Source of the DNA: Chondrus crispus
Lineage: Eukaryota; Rhodophyta; Florideophyceae; Gigartinales; Gigartinaceae
Length of the DNA: 64,000 nt
NCBI RefSeq assembly: GCF_000350225.1
Contig: NW_005179035.1
Coordinates: forward strand, 62,001-126,000
Reading direction: 5' to 3'
Numbering within the stretch: position 1 is the stretch's first letter; each line of letters opens with the position of its first letter. Positions 54,338 through 64,000 of this stretch are shown here, in pieces. The translations under genes and the position numbers were made by a program. Below the pieces are notes generated by a model. It saw only the letters and a list, made by a program, of their open reading frames with translations, was not told the origin of the DNA and did no database searches.

Positions 54338-55099
54338 GCGACCATACCGCAAATGTTCAACACACTAGCGCAACAAGGCAAACTCCCACGAGCATACCGA
54401 ACCGATAACGCAAAAGAATTGACGTCAGCACACGCCAAAGCCACATACATTGCGCACAGTGTAGAACGCATAACCAACACTCCCCATCAGCCACAAGAGA
54501 ACTCAATCGCAGAAAGGATCAACAAAAACGTTTTTCACGAGTGCCAGAGCGGCGCTCCACCACGCGTCACTCCCACCGCAATTTTGGGAGGACGCAGTGC
54601 GCGACATCGCATTTAAATACAACATAATGAGCCACAGCGCGACAAAAACCAGCCACTGGAGCCTGTGGCACAGACGCCAACCGCAAATGGCTCGCATATT
54701 TGCATTCGGGCAAATCGGAACAGCACCGATACATGCACACAAAACAAAACTGCAACCCCGAAGTGAACCCGTCAGGTACATGTACCCCATCTCGGAAACA
54801 CACATCATGACGATCACAATCAAAACCGCCAGATACCGTGCCATACGGGCAATAGACTTCAAACCATACAGACGGCACCAAGACCCAGCCTACAAAACCA
54901 ACAACGCATTCAAAACGGCACCGCCGCGGCGGAAGGCAGCGACCAAACCCCGCAACCAAACCCGCCAGCAGCCACTGCCACGCACCGTAGACATCACCAC
55001 GCCCGCACTGCGCCACATCAAAGCTGCCGGACAGTACCCGGATGCGGAGCAATGGGCAGCCGCCCACAACGAGGAACTACACACGCTCGACAAACAGGG
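54338..55099 (+). pseudogene. Copia integrase to start of RT, frameshifted and cut by F
   Basis: After the gap: integrase core YRTDNAKELTSAHAKA and TPHQPQENSIAERIN (second Asp and Glu of DDE). Near 54545 the frame shifts: the original frame continues to a stop at 54616 while the next frame carries the continuation ALHHASLPPQFWEDAVRDI and FKYNIMSH, normal for copia. The RT start (YPDAEQWAAAHNEELHTL) is reached at about 55050. The frame then ends at GTAGTATAA, which is LTR sequence of F, so the stop is created by that insertion. The integrase half of the protein is also missing part in the gap. Confidence 0.8.
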
Positions 55100-55770
55100 T
55101 GTAGTATAACGACCGGCGAGCGCGCGGGGAGGTTATTAACCGTGCGGCCGTGCACGGTGCACACGTGGGCGGGTGTGCCCACGTGTAGGGAGCGTGCGCG
55201 TTGACCGACCGGCCGTGGCGTGGCGCACGTGTACAGTAGCACACGTGTCGTCCGTGCGGTAGTCTACGCGTGTTACGAGTGCGCGTTGGCACACGTGTCG
55301 TCCGTGCGGTAGTCTGTAAGCAACACGCGTGTACAGCAGTGCACACGTGTAGTAGCAGCGTCCGTGCGGTAGTAGTAATTATGGGGCTCGCTTTTTAATT
55401 GTGTACAGTACCCGGCACGCACTAGGCGGCAGGTACTGTACTACTGTATACTGGGACAGGTGTCCGAGGCGTCCCTCTGAGGGGTTAAGACCTGACACCC
55501 GTCCCCACCAGTACACTGGGGCAAGCTCGCCCCCGTCCCTTTCGAGCCTATATACGTCTGTTTCGGTTGTCTATCGCGCGCTCTGGCTTCTGACCCGTTA
55601 CCGGTCGCTCCACGCACCACAGGGCGACTGCGCGTAACCGGCCAGTGAGCCATTCCTTTTTCGCGAGCTCATCCGATCGGTTCAATTAGCGCGTCGCGTC
55701 CACGCCGCGTGCTCCCTCGCTATAGCCTCCACCTCTCACCCAACCCAGGGCGGAGAGGAGTTATCCCACA
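55100..55770 (+). repeat. 5' LTR of element F
   Basis: Starts TGTAGTATAAC in the copia frame and ends GTTATCCCACA, with terminal inverted repeat TGTRGKATAAC. It contains repeats of GTCCGTGCGGTAG preceded by CACACGTGT (55239-55265, 55289-55315, third partial 55341-55372) and arms GTACAGTACC and GGTACTGTAC (about 55403-55442). TATATA at 55549. Confidence 0.7.
55549..55554 (+). promoter_or_regulatory. TATA box in LTR of F
   Basis: TATATA in GAGCCTATATACG, about 220 bp before the LTR end; probable Pol II promoter. Confidence 0.5.
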
Positions 55771-55773
55771 TTT

Positions 55774-55791
55774 TGGTACTCTTGTAGAGGG
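55774..55791 (+). other. Putative primer-binding site of element F
   Basis: TGGTACTCTTGTAGAGGG begins three bases after the LTR end. Differs from the PBS of A, B, D and H, so another tRNA would be used. The match to a tRNA was not tested. Confidence 0.4.
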
Positions 55792-55899
55792 AATAACTCT
55801 AGAGGTTGAGCCGCACGCGTAGTCGCTCGATCGCGGGCAGAACAGTACGGACGGAAAAGGTTGAGAAATCACCGCGTCGATCGCGAAGCGTATTCGACG

Positions 55900-58337
55900 A
55901 TGAACCGACCGGAAGAAGGGGGAGACTCCGTCTCCGAGCGTCTGAGCACCCGCAGTGGCAGTGGCGCACCGTGCCGCCGGGTGGAGAACCCGGAAGCCCT
56001 GCTGCGACCACCACCGCGACCGGGCCGCACGCGAGCGTCCGCATCGGATGTTACGCCGGCCGTGTCGGCAGGCACTGAGAATCGCGTCCAATGGATGGTC
56101 GACGCGATTCAGCTGCGCATCCAGGCCTGGGTCGAGGAGTTCCTCGCTACGGAACTTCCCCAGGTAGCGCGGGTATGCCTTGACCGAACAGTGCCCGCGC
56201 TCGTGGACGCGCACATACGCAGCGCGATACCACTGCTTTTGGACGAACTTCTACCCGCTCAAGTCCAATGCGAGGTGATGACCGCGCTCACCACTGTGGA
56301 TGAAGAATCCCCGTCCGGCACGGCTCTAAAGGGAGCGATCAGCTCCGCCGTGGCCAATCGTCTGGCCACGACCTTCGCCGGAGCAGGAGTCGACACACGC
56401 GAGCAGCGCGACTCAACCGCTCCGGATTCTACGCTAACGCACGCTGAACCGATCGGCGCCGCACCCGGGATCGGTACAATGGCCCCTCACCCGGAGGGTA
56501 AGACCATTTACCTCCCACCAATTTATGGTGCTACAGGAGGGCCCACAGAAAATGGCCCTCCCGTACTCGCCGATACGGCTGGCCCCCGCGGGGCAGAAAA
56601 CTGCCTGGGGCGCTTCGCGACAGAAAAGCGACAGCCGTATCGGTCGAGCAGACGAAGCGCACCCGGCGCTCAAGGCTACACCTCGGAGGGTACAGAAAAC
56701 CCCTCCAAGGAAGAAGACACAAGACGTCGCCACAGGGCGACGCGCAAGAACCGCGACGGACGCTACGCGCGATGCCGCGATGCCGCAGGGGTCGATTACC
56801 CCTCCGATGATAACCGCGAAGGACGCTATACGCGATACCGCGATGCCAGAGGAGGTGGATACCCCTCCGATGACGAGGACACCGAGTCGGACGAATTGCG
56901 CAGAAACGACCGCAGAGGCCGCAATGCGCGCGACCGACGTCGGTTCCGGCGAGAAGACTCCGACCTGAACGGCTACAGTAGCCCCGGCGGAGAAGGAGAC
57001 CGCCATCGCAGGGGCAGAGACCGCCGGTCTGCTCCGAGGCGGGATCCGAAACGGTTGCCGGTGATCAGGCCGCTGAACGACCTGTTCACCAAGGCCGTTG
57101 CCTACCGCACGTATAGGCTGGAAAATCGCAGCGCGTGGTACGACGCGAGTACCGCGCGGCGAGTTAACCGTTATCGGAAGAAGTTGGACGTCCAGCTGAA
57201 AACCCACACGTTCGGTGGTCAAGATCCAATCGCGGTGCTAGGATTTCTCGCGTGCTTCAAGATGGCCTCGAGGGCACCGTCGCAGCAGCTCCCACAGGAG
57301 GAAATTTCGGCCGACCGGAAGCGTGCGTAGTTCCCGACGAACGTACCGTCACGGAAAATGCGCGTGGTCAAGGGGGTCACGATACCCCCGATGACCCAAG
57401 CGATGGTACGTGTCGCAACACCGGTTGGGGGGCTTTGCTTTCTGCAAAACCACCCCAAAACGGCGCATAAGAATTTATGCCTCATGGCCCAGGGGATCAT
57501 GGACCTTTTCCCGGGCGAGCCGTTTGCGGTGCTCGTTAGCAACTTCGGAAACCGCGCGGTCCACGTCCCGAAGCATACCGTTGTCGGTCTCACGTTGCCA
57601 TCCCCCACACATCCTGACACTTGGCGTGTCGGCCCCCGGAGAGGCCGACGCTAAGGAAGGGGGAGGGAACAAAAATAATTCCTCGACCGCTGCGGAGGAA
57701 CAGGCGCGACGCAAACAACCCGCTACGGACGGAGGCCGATTTAATTCCTCGCCGGTGGGGAAATTGGAGCGACGAGAAGGACCCGATATGGACGATGGCA
57801 GGATTAAATCCTCGACCGCTACGGGAGGAGGCGCGCGACGCGAAGAACCGGAAACGGACGACGCCCACAGTGTCAATCCCTCTAACGCGGATGAGCGGAC
57901 CGATACGGACGCGCAGAAGACCCTCTCGTGGGAAGAAGACGTCCACATCGTCGCAGAAGACAGTACCGTCCGGTCGGAAATTATGGACATGCTGTCCGAG
58001 TTCAAGGACATGTGGTCCGGCCACTTGGGCAAGATAGATGCTACGAAGCATCGCATCGAGCTGAAGCCCGGTGCGAAGCCGATCTACCAAGCCCCCTACC
58101 TAGCCGGACCCATCGCGCGCGAGAAGGAGAAGAAGGAAATCGACCGCATGCTGCGCGTGGGAGTCATCGAACCGACATCGGCCGAGTGGGCGAGCCCCGT
58201 GGTCTTCGTCCCTAAAAAGGACGGGACCATGCGCTTCTGCGTGGACAATCGCAAGCTAAACGCCGTTACGGTTCGCGACTCCACCCACTACCGCGCATGG
58301 ACGAATGTATCGACTCGCTCGGCGATGCCACTGTCTT
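55900..58337 (+). pseudogene. gag-pol remnant of element F
   Basis: The frame from ATG at 55900 to a stop at 57328 has an Arg/Ser start, a helical part (55990-56330), a Pro/Gly linker with internal repeats (RDGRYARCRDAAGVDYPSDD and a second copy), an Arg/Asp-rich segment and the capsid block RPLNDLFTKAVAYRTYRLEN with HTFGGQDPIAVLGFL. Capsid C-terminus, knuckle and protease are missing. A second frame (57358-57654) has the spacer block (NFGNRAVHVPKHTVVGLTL, as in A). A third (57410-58342) has an acidic repeat region and RT start (HRIELKPGAKPIYQAPY, EWASPVVFVPKKDGTMRFC). One extra base near 58283 shifts the RT frame before the D insertion. Non-functional. Confidence 0.8.
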
Positions 58338-59037
58338 TGTAGCATAACCCCCCCCTGGGGGTTTAAATTAGATTAGATCAAGAACTAGATCAGCTACTGT
58401 AGAGCGTCGAGCTCTACAGTACCACCGCGCGTGTCCACGTGTACACCACGGGGACCAGGGACATGCGCATACACGTGCACACGTGTACAGCGCGCGAACG
58501 AAGCGCGCACGCACCACGGGTGATACGTGTACTGTCAGCCTCGACATAGCTGACAGTATTACAGTGCAGGCCGACCTGCACTACAGTAGCCCACTACAGT
58601 ACCTCGGTACTGTAGTGTTATGATAGAGTGTTTTGTATATTAAATATGGAGCGGACCGACGGCGGCGGAAGGGGACAAGCACGGGCTTGTCCTCAACCGA
58701 CCGCCAAGGTCAGTGCACCCAGTTTATTCTAAACGTCGCCTTCGCTCTTCGCGCGCGTTTAGTCGGAGCCGAGCCGGAGTGGACGCGCAGCACGCGAGCG
58801 AGCACGGAACCGCCTCCGCCCGTCAGCCCTGGTACGTCACCCAGTGCTGCTCCGGGGCGTCGAGGCGTCGATCCGCTCGTGCGTGCGCGCGTCCCTGCTC
58901 GCTCCCGCTCTACCACCGCTACCCGGGCCCGAGCCCGGTTCCGTAGCTGGTTGGCCCGCTTCACCCCTTCTCCGATCCGGGGTCTACAGGTCGAACTGCG
59001 CATACACCTCCAGTCGTCTGGGGGTGTTTATGCTACA
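58338..59037 (+). repeat. 5' LTR of element D
   Basis: Starts TGTAGCATAACC and ends TATGCTACA. U3 hairpins: arms ACTGTAGAGC and GCTCTACAGT around GTCGA; GCGCGC arms around GAACGAA; CTGTCAGC and AGCTGACAG; TGCAGG and CCTGCA around CCGA; ACTACAGTAC and GTACTGTAGT around CTCG. TATA-like TATATTAAATATG at about 58637. Confidence 0.88.
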
Positions 59038-59038
59038 G

Positions 59039-59056
59039 TGGTCTCCCGACCTAGAA
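59039..59056 (+). other. Primer-binding site of element D
   Basis: TGGTCTCCCGACCTAGAA, one base after the LTR, identical to A and B. Confidence 0.8.
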
Positions 59057-59113
59057 GACCCCGAGTTCTTTCCGAGAAGACTTTCTTTTTCCTCCGCGTC
59101 CGTACGCGTTGAG

Positions 59114-61420
59114 ATGAGTCAAGAATACGCCACCTCGATCCGGTCCGAACCGGCGGATCCGAGGGCGGCTGCTTTGCACGCACCATCCCCGCCGTTCGGC
59201 GACGGCGACGCTGGTCTCCGAGACCGCGAACCGTCGCCCGAGTCCCCCGAAGGACAAGCGGCTGCGATGTTCGATCGCATAGCTGACTACATCGAGGAAG
59301 TCCGTACTTCACTCCGTATAGACGTGACGGACGCCGTCTACTCGCGATGTATGGACGAGCTTCGCTCCCTACGTGAAGGGAGGTTCGATCGAGCCAGCCA
59401 GTCCTTGGAGAATCTCCGAGCACTAGTCGACGAGTTACACTCGCGACTGGTGCTCGTCGAAGACTCACGCCTCGCACAGCCCGTACTGCACGGGCAAGGT
59501 CGCCCCACGAGGCCGACCTCGACGAGACGTCCCGACGATCGACCGTCCCCGTCAGCAGAGCAGTTGGGTGCGTTCGCGCACCTCTCCGCCGAGCTCAACG
59601 CTACGCGACAGCGTGCTCGTGACATGGAACGGACCATGGCCGCAAGGCTGCCCGGTGCCCCCACGAGAGGGCCCGGTGGTGCCGTACCTCCGAGCGCCGT
59701 CGCTCCGGAAGGTTGGCGTCCGACTGGCGCCGACGCCAGTCGGACTGCGGAAGGAAACCGTCCTCCGATGGGCGCGAATCTCGCGTCCGAGACCCAAGCA
59801 TTGCCGCCTATCCCCGTAAGTAGGCGGCAGATGGACTGCGTATCGTACGCGGACGAACAGGACCGTGGAGGAGCCGCCCGCGGATCCGGAGAACCGATGT
59901 TCTCCGTCGATCCCCGCTGGGGCGGCTACCCGCCGGCGAGTTATGCCGAGCATCCAGGTCCGGTGGACGTCCGTACGCTACCGGTTACCTCCTTCGGCAC
60001 GCTAGGTCCCGCCGAGCCCGGGCTCGAGCCGGTGCATACGATGATCCAAGAGTTCAGCGCCGTCGCTGACTATCGTATGTACCGCTTGGATAACACCTCG
60101 AGGCTCGTCACCTCGGGTGACGCGGGACGGATCGCGAAGTACGTCCAACGCTGCCGTGGGATCCGTCCCACGATGAGGAGCTTTGACGGTACGGACCCGA
60201 TCCAGCTCCTACCGTTCTTGAAGGATATTCGGATAACCTTCAACTCGCAACACCTGACCGAAGGTGTTGCCGTGAGAGTCCTCGCGCACTTCTTAGAGCG
60301 CGACGCGGAGCGCCTGTATACGAGTTATACGATGCGTGGCCTCCGCGCCGGCCAACTACACGACGACGTGAGTTGGCCGGGACTCGTGAACCAGTTCCTG
60401 AAACGCTACCTAACCGACGACGTGTTAGGTGAAGCGTACGACGCTGTCGCGACGGCGCGACAGCAATCTCATGAAACGGAGAGCACGTTCGCGGACCGGC
60501 TCGAAACGGCCGCGTTCCGGTGCACGGCAGTGTTCTCCGAACAGTCCCTCGCGCACTACTTCGTGCGGGGACTCGCTCCTGCGACCCGTGCCGCAGTTTC
60601 CGAGACAGTGCAGCGGCTGCCGAGCCGCCAGAAGACCGATCTTCCGACCATCCGCCGTATCGCAACGGCAGAAGGAACCACTTACCGCGCTCGACGCGGT
60701 TTACCTCTGCCGGATTCGAAACCGGCAGGGAGGGCTGGCAGGACTACGAAGTCCGCCGCAACAAGTTCGCCCGCCTCTACCCTCCATGTCGGGGAGGATG
60801 AGTGGCAGGCCGACCCTGTCCTCATTACGCAAGGAGCAGGGCCGGTAGGGGGTCGACCCCCTTCACCGATGTCGACCGGAACGACGTCGAGCTACGCGAC
60901 CGCGTTCGCGGCCACTCCCAGAGCACCCAGGGGTACGGTTCCCCGGGTCGCTGAGCTCGACATCTCAAACCGAGATACCGGAGGTGAAGCCCCTCGCGTG
61001 CCCCTCCTCACCGATGAGGAGGCGCGTCACGCGGCGACCTTCGCCTCAACGGACGGCAGCGCGTACGTGTGCTGGCTATGTCGTACGTACGGACACGCCA
61101 TGTACGCCTGCCCGTTCCTGTCGCCGGAACAACGAATGTTCACGGCGTACAGGAACTACCGCTACCAGATGGAGACGCGCCCCGGGGCGCGCAATCTACT
61201 CCGGCAAGCGATCGGCGAGGGCCGTCCCCCGCGTCAAGGTTTCCCGAATCGGTCGGGTGGGGGCGCTCGATTCGCCCCCGTGGAGGCGGGTATCGTCGTA
61301 CCGAACTCGATCGTCGCGATCGGCCCGACTACCGCCAGGCCGACACAAGGTACCCCCACCAAGGAGGGAGAGGGGACGGAGACCGTTCTCGATTACCCCA
61401 ACAGGTACAGAATGCGATAA
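59114..61420 (+). CDS. gag: gag of element D (one-base shift near 61280)
   Basis: ATG at 59114 (MSQEYATSIRSE), 57 bp after the PBS; the frame is open upstream into the LTR, but this ATG matches A. Helical N-terminus (about 59230-59480), Pro/Arg linker, capsid-like block with FSAVADYRMYRLDN, SFDGTDPIQLLPFLKDI and SWPGLVNQFLKRYL, then the knuckle CWLCRTYGHAMYAC. Near 61282 a C run is one base shorter than in A, so after this point A-like residues (VQNAIMYLQDW) are found in the next frame, which ends in TAG at 61645. The natural product thus probably ends there; the listed end is where the uncorrected frame stops. The shift may be a real lesion or an error in a homopolymer. Confidence 0.85.
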   Translation: MSQEYATSIRSEPADPRAAALHAPSPPFGDGDAGLRDREPSPESPEGQAAAMFDRIADYIEEVRTSLRIDVTDAVYSRCMDELRSLREGRFDRASQSLENLRALVDELHSRLVLVEDSRLAQPVLHGQGRPTRPTSTRRPDDRPSPSAEQLGAFAHLSAELNATRQRARDMERTMAARLPGAPTRGPGGAVPPSAVAPEGWRPTGADASRTAEGNRPPMGANLASETQALPPIPVSRRQMDCVSYADEQDRGGAARGSGEPMFSVDPRWGGYPPASYAEHPGPVDVRTLPVTSFGTLGPAEPGLEPVHTMIQEFSAVADYRMYRLDNTSRLVTSGDAGRIAKYVQRCRGIRPTMRSFDGTDPIQLLPFLKDIRITFNSQHLTEGVAVRVLAHFLERDAERLYTSYTMRGLRAGQLHDDVSWPGLVNQFLKRYLTDDVLGEAYDAVATARQQSHETESTFADRLETAAFRCTAVFSEQSLAHYFVRGLAPATRAAVSETVQRLPSRQKTDLPTIRRIATAEGTTYRARRGLPLPDSKPAGRAGRTTKSAATSSPASTLHVGEDEWQADPVLITQGAGPVGGRPPSPMSTGTTSSYATAFAATPRAPRGTVPRVAELDISNRDTGGEAPRVPLLTDEEARHAATFASTDGSAYVCWLCRTYGHAMYACPFLSPEQRMFTAYRNYRYQMETRPGARNLLRQAIGEGRPPRQGFPNRSGGGARFAPVEAGIVVPNSIVAIGPTTARPTQGTPTKEGEGTETVLDYPNRYRMR

Positions 61421-61665
61421 TGTACCTGCAAGACTGGGTAGAGGATCCGTACTCCCTACCCGCGGAGGGTCACGAAGGAGAGCCGACTCGCTTCATCCCC
61501 ATATCCTGCGACGGCCGGACGCCGCAGGTCAAGGCCCGGAAGTACCCGAGTACTTCGCCAAGGCTGCCGAGCCGCCCGGGAGGAATAGTCCCGACCCACG
61601 TGGTCGGCCACCCGGAGAAGACCTGGCCGACGATAGCCAGGGGGTAGCTCCGATAGCACCGGTAG

Positions 61666-64000
61666 TTCGAAAAAAGGGTAAAGACGGTTACGTACACGCG
61701 GTCGCGTGAGCCGTCTTTTCCCTATGAACTAGACCGGTCCCCGCGTGCTGGCCAAGGACACGGGGGGTATTGTCCGATAATACATCCCCCGCTATCGGAG
61801 TCGAGCACGGGGACTCCAGCAATGTCGACATTGCAGGAGAAACCCAACACCGAGACCCACGTAGACCCGATGTTGGAAGAAGGCACCACAGGGACACCCG
61901 ACATCCCAGTGAAGCGCAACGAGCGAGACGTGGTTAACGCCGACCGACACGAGTCGGTCGCCCTTCGGACCCCGGTGAGCCCAAGGTCGCCGACGAAATG
62001 TCCGCCTCGTACGGACTCCAGCACCTGGACGGGCGGCACTGAGACGCGAACGTCCCCCGGCTCGAGCCGAAGGAAACGCAAGAGGGGCCAACGCCGAAGT
62101 CGAAGGCCCCGGCGGAACGACCTCACCGATAAGGTCGCGCCCAAGGTGGTCGATGGCCTCGTATGCCTCATGACGTCGAAAATATATAACGTCTTGGGCT
62201 CCGTGGCCACCGAAGGCAACGCGTTTAAGCCCCACACGATCGCCGTCGACACGTGCTCGGGCTACAACTTGGTGAGGAAGGCCGACCTCCCTCCCGACTG
62301 GGCTCGCTACGTAATACGGGGCGCGCCATTACCACGTCTGGCTGGCGCGAACAGTAACCCGCTTCGACTTACGGCGGTCGTCCGCCTCGCGGTCCGGCTG
62401 CGGAACACGACGTTCCGCATACCTTTCGTAGTGGCCGAACAACTCGCTGTTCCCGTTCTACTTGGGACCGCGTTCATTGATGCGCACGTACGCAGCATCG
62501 ACATCGATGGACAAAAGCTCGAACTTCGTCACGGTGGCTCGGTAGCCATCGTCAATGGGAAGGGGGAACCGACTCCCCCTACCAGGCGACATGGTCGCCA
62601 AACGAGTCGTCCGGAGGTACGCGAGGAGGACCCGCAGGCGATCCGAATCGCCCGCTGGGCTACCATCCCCGCGATGTCGCAAGCCCGTGTGCGTGTGACA
62701 ACCGCGGGGAGGGGTCTCGTGTTCCTGGAGCCCAAGCCCTCACTCCAACACCGGCATGGAGTGAGGCTGACGAATGGCGTCGCGGAAGTCCTGCCGAACC
62801 AGACATTCGAAGTCATCGTCGCAAACTTCTCGCGATGGGAGAGGCGGCTTCCGAAGCACACCGTCGTGGGATACGCGAAGCGCAACCCCCTCGCGATCCT
62901 CACGCCCGAACGTCGAGTCGCTGAGGGGGTCGCGCTCGCGTTACACCTGACCGACTTCACCGATCAAGTCGGAGAGGTCGGAGCTGGCCGATCCAGCTCC
63001 GACGAGAACGCAACCGCGGGGAGTGAAGGGGTTGACCCGGACGAACGGACACCTATACCCCAACCGACGGCGGGGGGTACTGTACCCCCCCAGCAGAAGG
63101 ATCCCGAAAATCCACCGATGGATTGGGAAAAAGAGATTGACTTGTCATACATCGATGATGACAAGCTCCGTGGCCACGTGCTCGAGATGCTCCGCAAGCA
63201 CTCGAGTCTGTGGAGCGGTGCGCTCGGAACGATCCAAGCCACAGAACACCGCATTCCCCTCGAACCGGGAACGAAACCGATTCGTTCTATGCCCTATCGG
63301 AAGGGCCCGGCCATGCGCGAAATGGTCGCGAAGGAGGTCAACAAGATGTTGAACGCAGGGGTTATCGAACCCGCGAGCACCGAGTGGGCGTCCCCGGTGG
63401 TGCTCGTACCGAAGAAAGACGGCTCTCTTCGGTTCTGCGTGGACTACCGGCGTCTCAACGCGAAGACTGCAGCGGATTCGTATCCGCTGCCGCGTATGGA
63501 CGACTGCATCGACTCGTTAGGAGATGCAGCCGTCTTTACGACGCTGGACTGCAATTCCGGTTATTGGCAGATCCCGGTCGCTCCCGAGGACCGGGATAAG
63601 ACTACCTTCACGACACATATGGGTACGTACCGCCATTTGCGCATGCCGTTTGGATTAAAAGGGGCACCGGCCACCTTCCAACGTGCCCTCGATATCATAC
63701 TCTCCGGAGTCCGCTGGCAAATATGCCTCGTCTATCTCGATGACGTTATCGTGTTCTCGCGTACGGACGCGGAACACGCAAGGCATCTCGATACCGTCTT
63801 GAGCTTGTTGCGGAGTGCCGGCATCTCCCTCAAGCTTAAGAAGTGCAGCTTCTTCCGTCCCAAGGTGCATTACCTGGGGCACGTGATATCCCCAGGTAAG
63901 CTGAGCGTTTCGGATACGGCCTCCGACGCCTTCCGAACGTTCACGTTCCCGAGGACGCTGACGCAGGTGCGCTCGTTCCTCGGGGCGTGTAACGTGTATC
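61666..64000 (+). CDS. pol: pol of element D: protease and RT (runs off window)
   Basis: The frame is open from 61666 to the last base; first in-frame ATG at 61822. Protease has AVDTCSGYNLVRK (near 62245) and VLLGTAFID, the same Cys-for-Gly active site as A. The spacer has RLPKHTVVGYAKRNP. RT: HRIPLEPGTKPIR, EWASPVVLVPKKDGSLRFC, LDCNSGYWQIPVAPEDR, RMPFGLKGAPATFQ, catalytic YLDDVIVF near 63737, and the region HYLGHVISPGKL. No stop or shift in 2.3 kb, so it may be functional. It directly follows the junction stem-loop in the frame of the corrected gag, separated by three stop codons. Confidence 0.9.
61681..61717 (+). promoter_or_regulatory. Conserved gag-pol junction stem-loop (D copy)
   Basis: Arms AAGACGGTT and AGCCGTCTT (one wobble) with inner arms CACGC and GCGTG around GGTC. 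Follows the gag stops at 61645, 61654 and 61663 and precedes the pol frame. Same fold as 15152-15188. Confidence 0.5.

Larger units (their letters stand above)
52423..55099 (+). mobile_element. Ty1/copia retrotransposon, cut by element F
   Basis: PBS, gag-pol with capsid, GAG-pre-integrase and integrase core, and the first residues of RT. Contains a 100-N gap, a frameshift near 54545, and is interrupted at 55100 by the LTR of F. The coding strand is strongly A/C-rich and G/T-poor, unlike all neighbours. Confidence 0.85.
55100..58337 (+). mobile_element. Ty3/gypsy element F, internally deleted and cut by D
   Basis: LTR, gag, then an internal deletion joining capsid directly to the protease-RT spacer region, and the start of RT. 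Inserted in copia (left flank CAGGG) and interrupted at 58338 by D. Its 3' part lies outside the window. Confidence 0.78.
58338..64000 (+). mobile_element. Ty3/gypsy element D (A family), 5' part
   Basis: 700-bp LTR, PBS, gag and pol to RT, then the window ends. Gag and pol match A closely, with fewer lesions. Inserted into the RT of F (left flank GTCTT). Confidence 0.85.

Overview
This is a eukaryotic, transposon-saturated window. Genes are intronless and element-derived, GC is moderate to high, and nearly every recognisable protein belongs to a Ty3/gypsy or Ty1/copia retrotransposon or to a DNA transposon (tnp2/Plavaka-like, pogo-like). No bacterial operon logic, rRNA or tRNA gene was seen. 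The mix would suit a repeat-rich alga such as a florideophyte red alga, but that is inference. A 100-base run of N (54238-54337) marks an assembly gap.

Left part (1-9239): an unassigned stretch, a minus-strand hypothetical gene (2070-3344), a tnp2-type transposase split by one in-frame TGA (3589-6666), a G-rich low-complexity tract (about 7330-7705), and a minus-strand Myb/SANT-like gene whose coiled-coil tail is cut off by one TAG (8114-8956).

Central nest (9240-42810): an old, badly decayed Ty3/gypsy element 'H' (9240-11903 and 40940-about 42600) was split by element 'A' (11904-40934). A has two 609-bp LTRs of about 98% identity and a matching 5-bp target duplication AGGGG. Element 'B' (20892-34377) lies inside A, with gag, PR-RT-RNaseH, integrase and chromodomain. 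Both A and B carry, between pol and the 3' LTR, a several-kilobase non-canonical module with a long antisense ORF (36448-38244 in A, 32379-33287 in B). A's module also holds an array of nine evenly spaced GC-rich palindromes (39198-39680). Its outer edges are marked by two copies of a hairpin plus polypurine tract, in which two of three substitutions are compensatory.

Right part: a solo LTR of the A family in reverse orientation with target duplication TAGTG (42811-43410), a decayed pogo-like DDE transposase (43622-about 45262), a truncated Ty3/gypsy element 'E' with a mutated RT catalytic motif (about 45290-49196), a low-gene interval with one broken hypothetical gene (50887-51534), and a second nest. 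There a Ty1/copia element (52423-55099) is cut by Ty3/gypsy element 'F' (55100-58337), which is cut in its RT by element 'D' (58338 to the window end). D is a close relative of A, with pol open to the last base.

The elements follow the usual retrotransposon scheme: the LTR promoter drives gag and pol, PBS and PPT prime the two DNA strands, and integrase with chromodomain guides insertion. Most stop codons that can be compared with a related copy are G:C to A:T transitions, which suits fossilisation by cytosine deamination. The best candidates for something undescribed are the antisense-ORF module, the palindrome array, the covarying LTR hairpins, the gag-pol junction stem-loop and the atypical DTCSG protease site of the A/D family.
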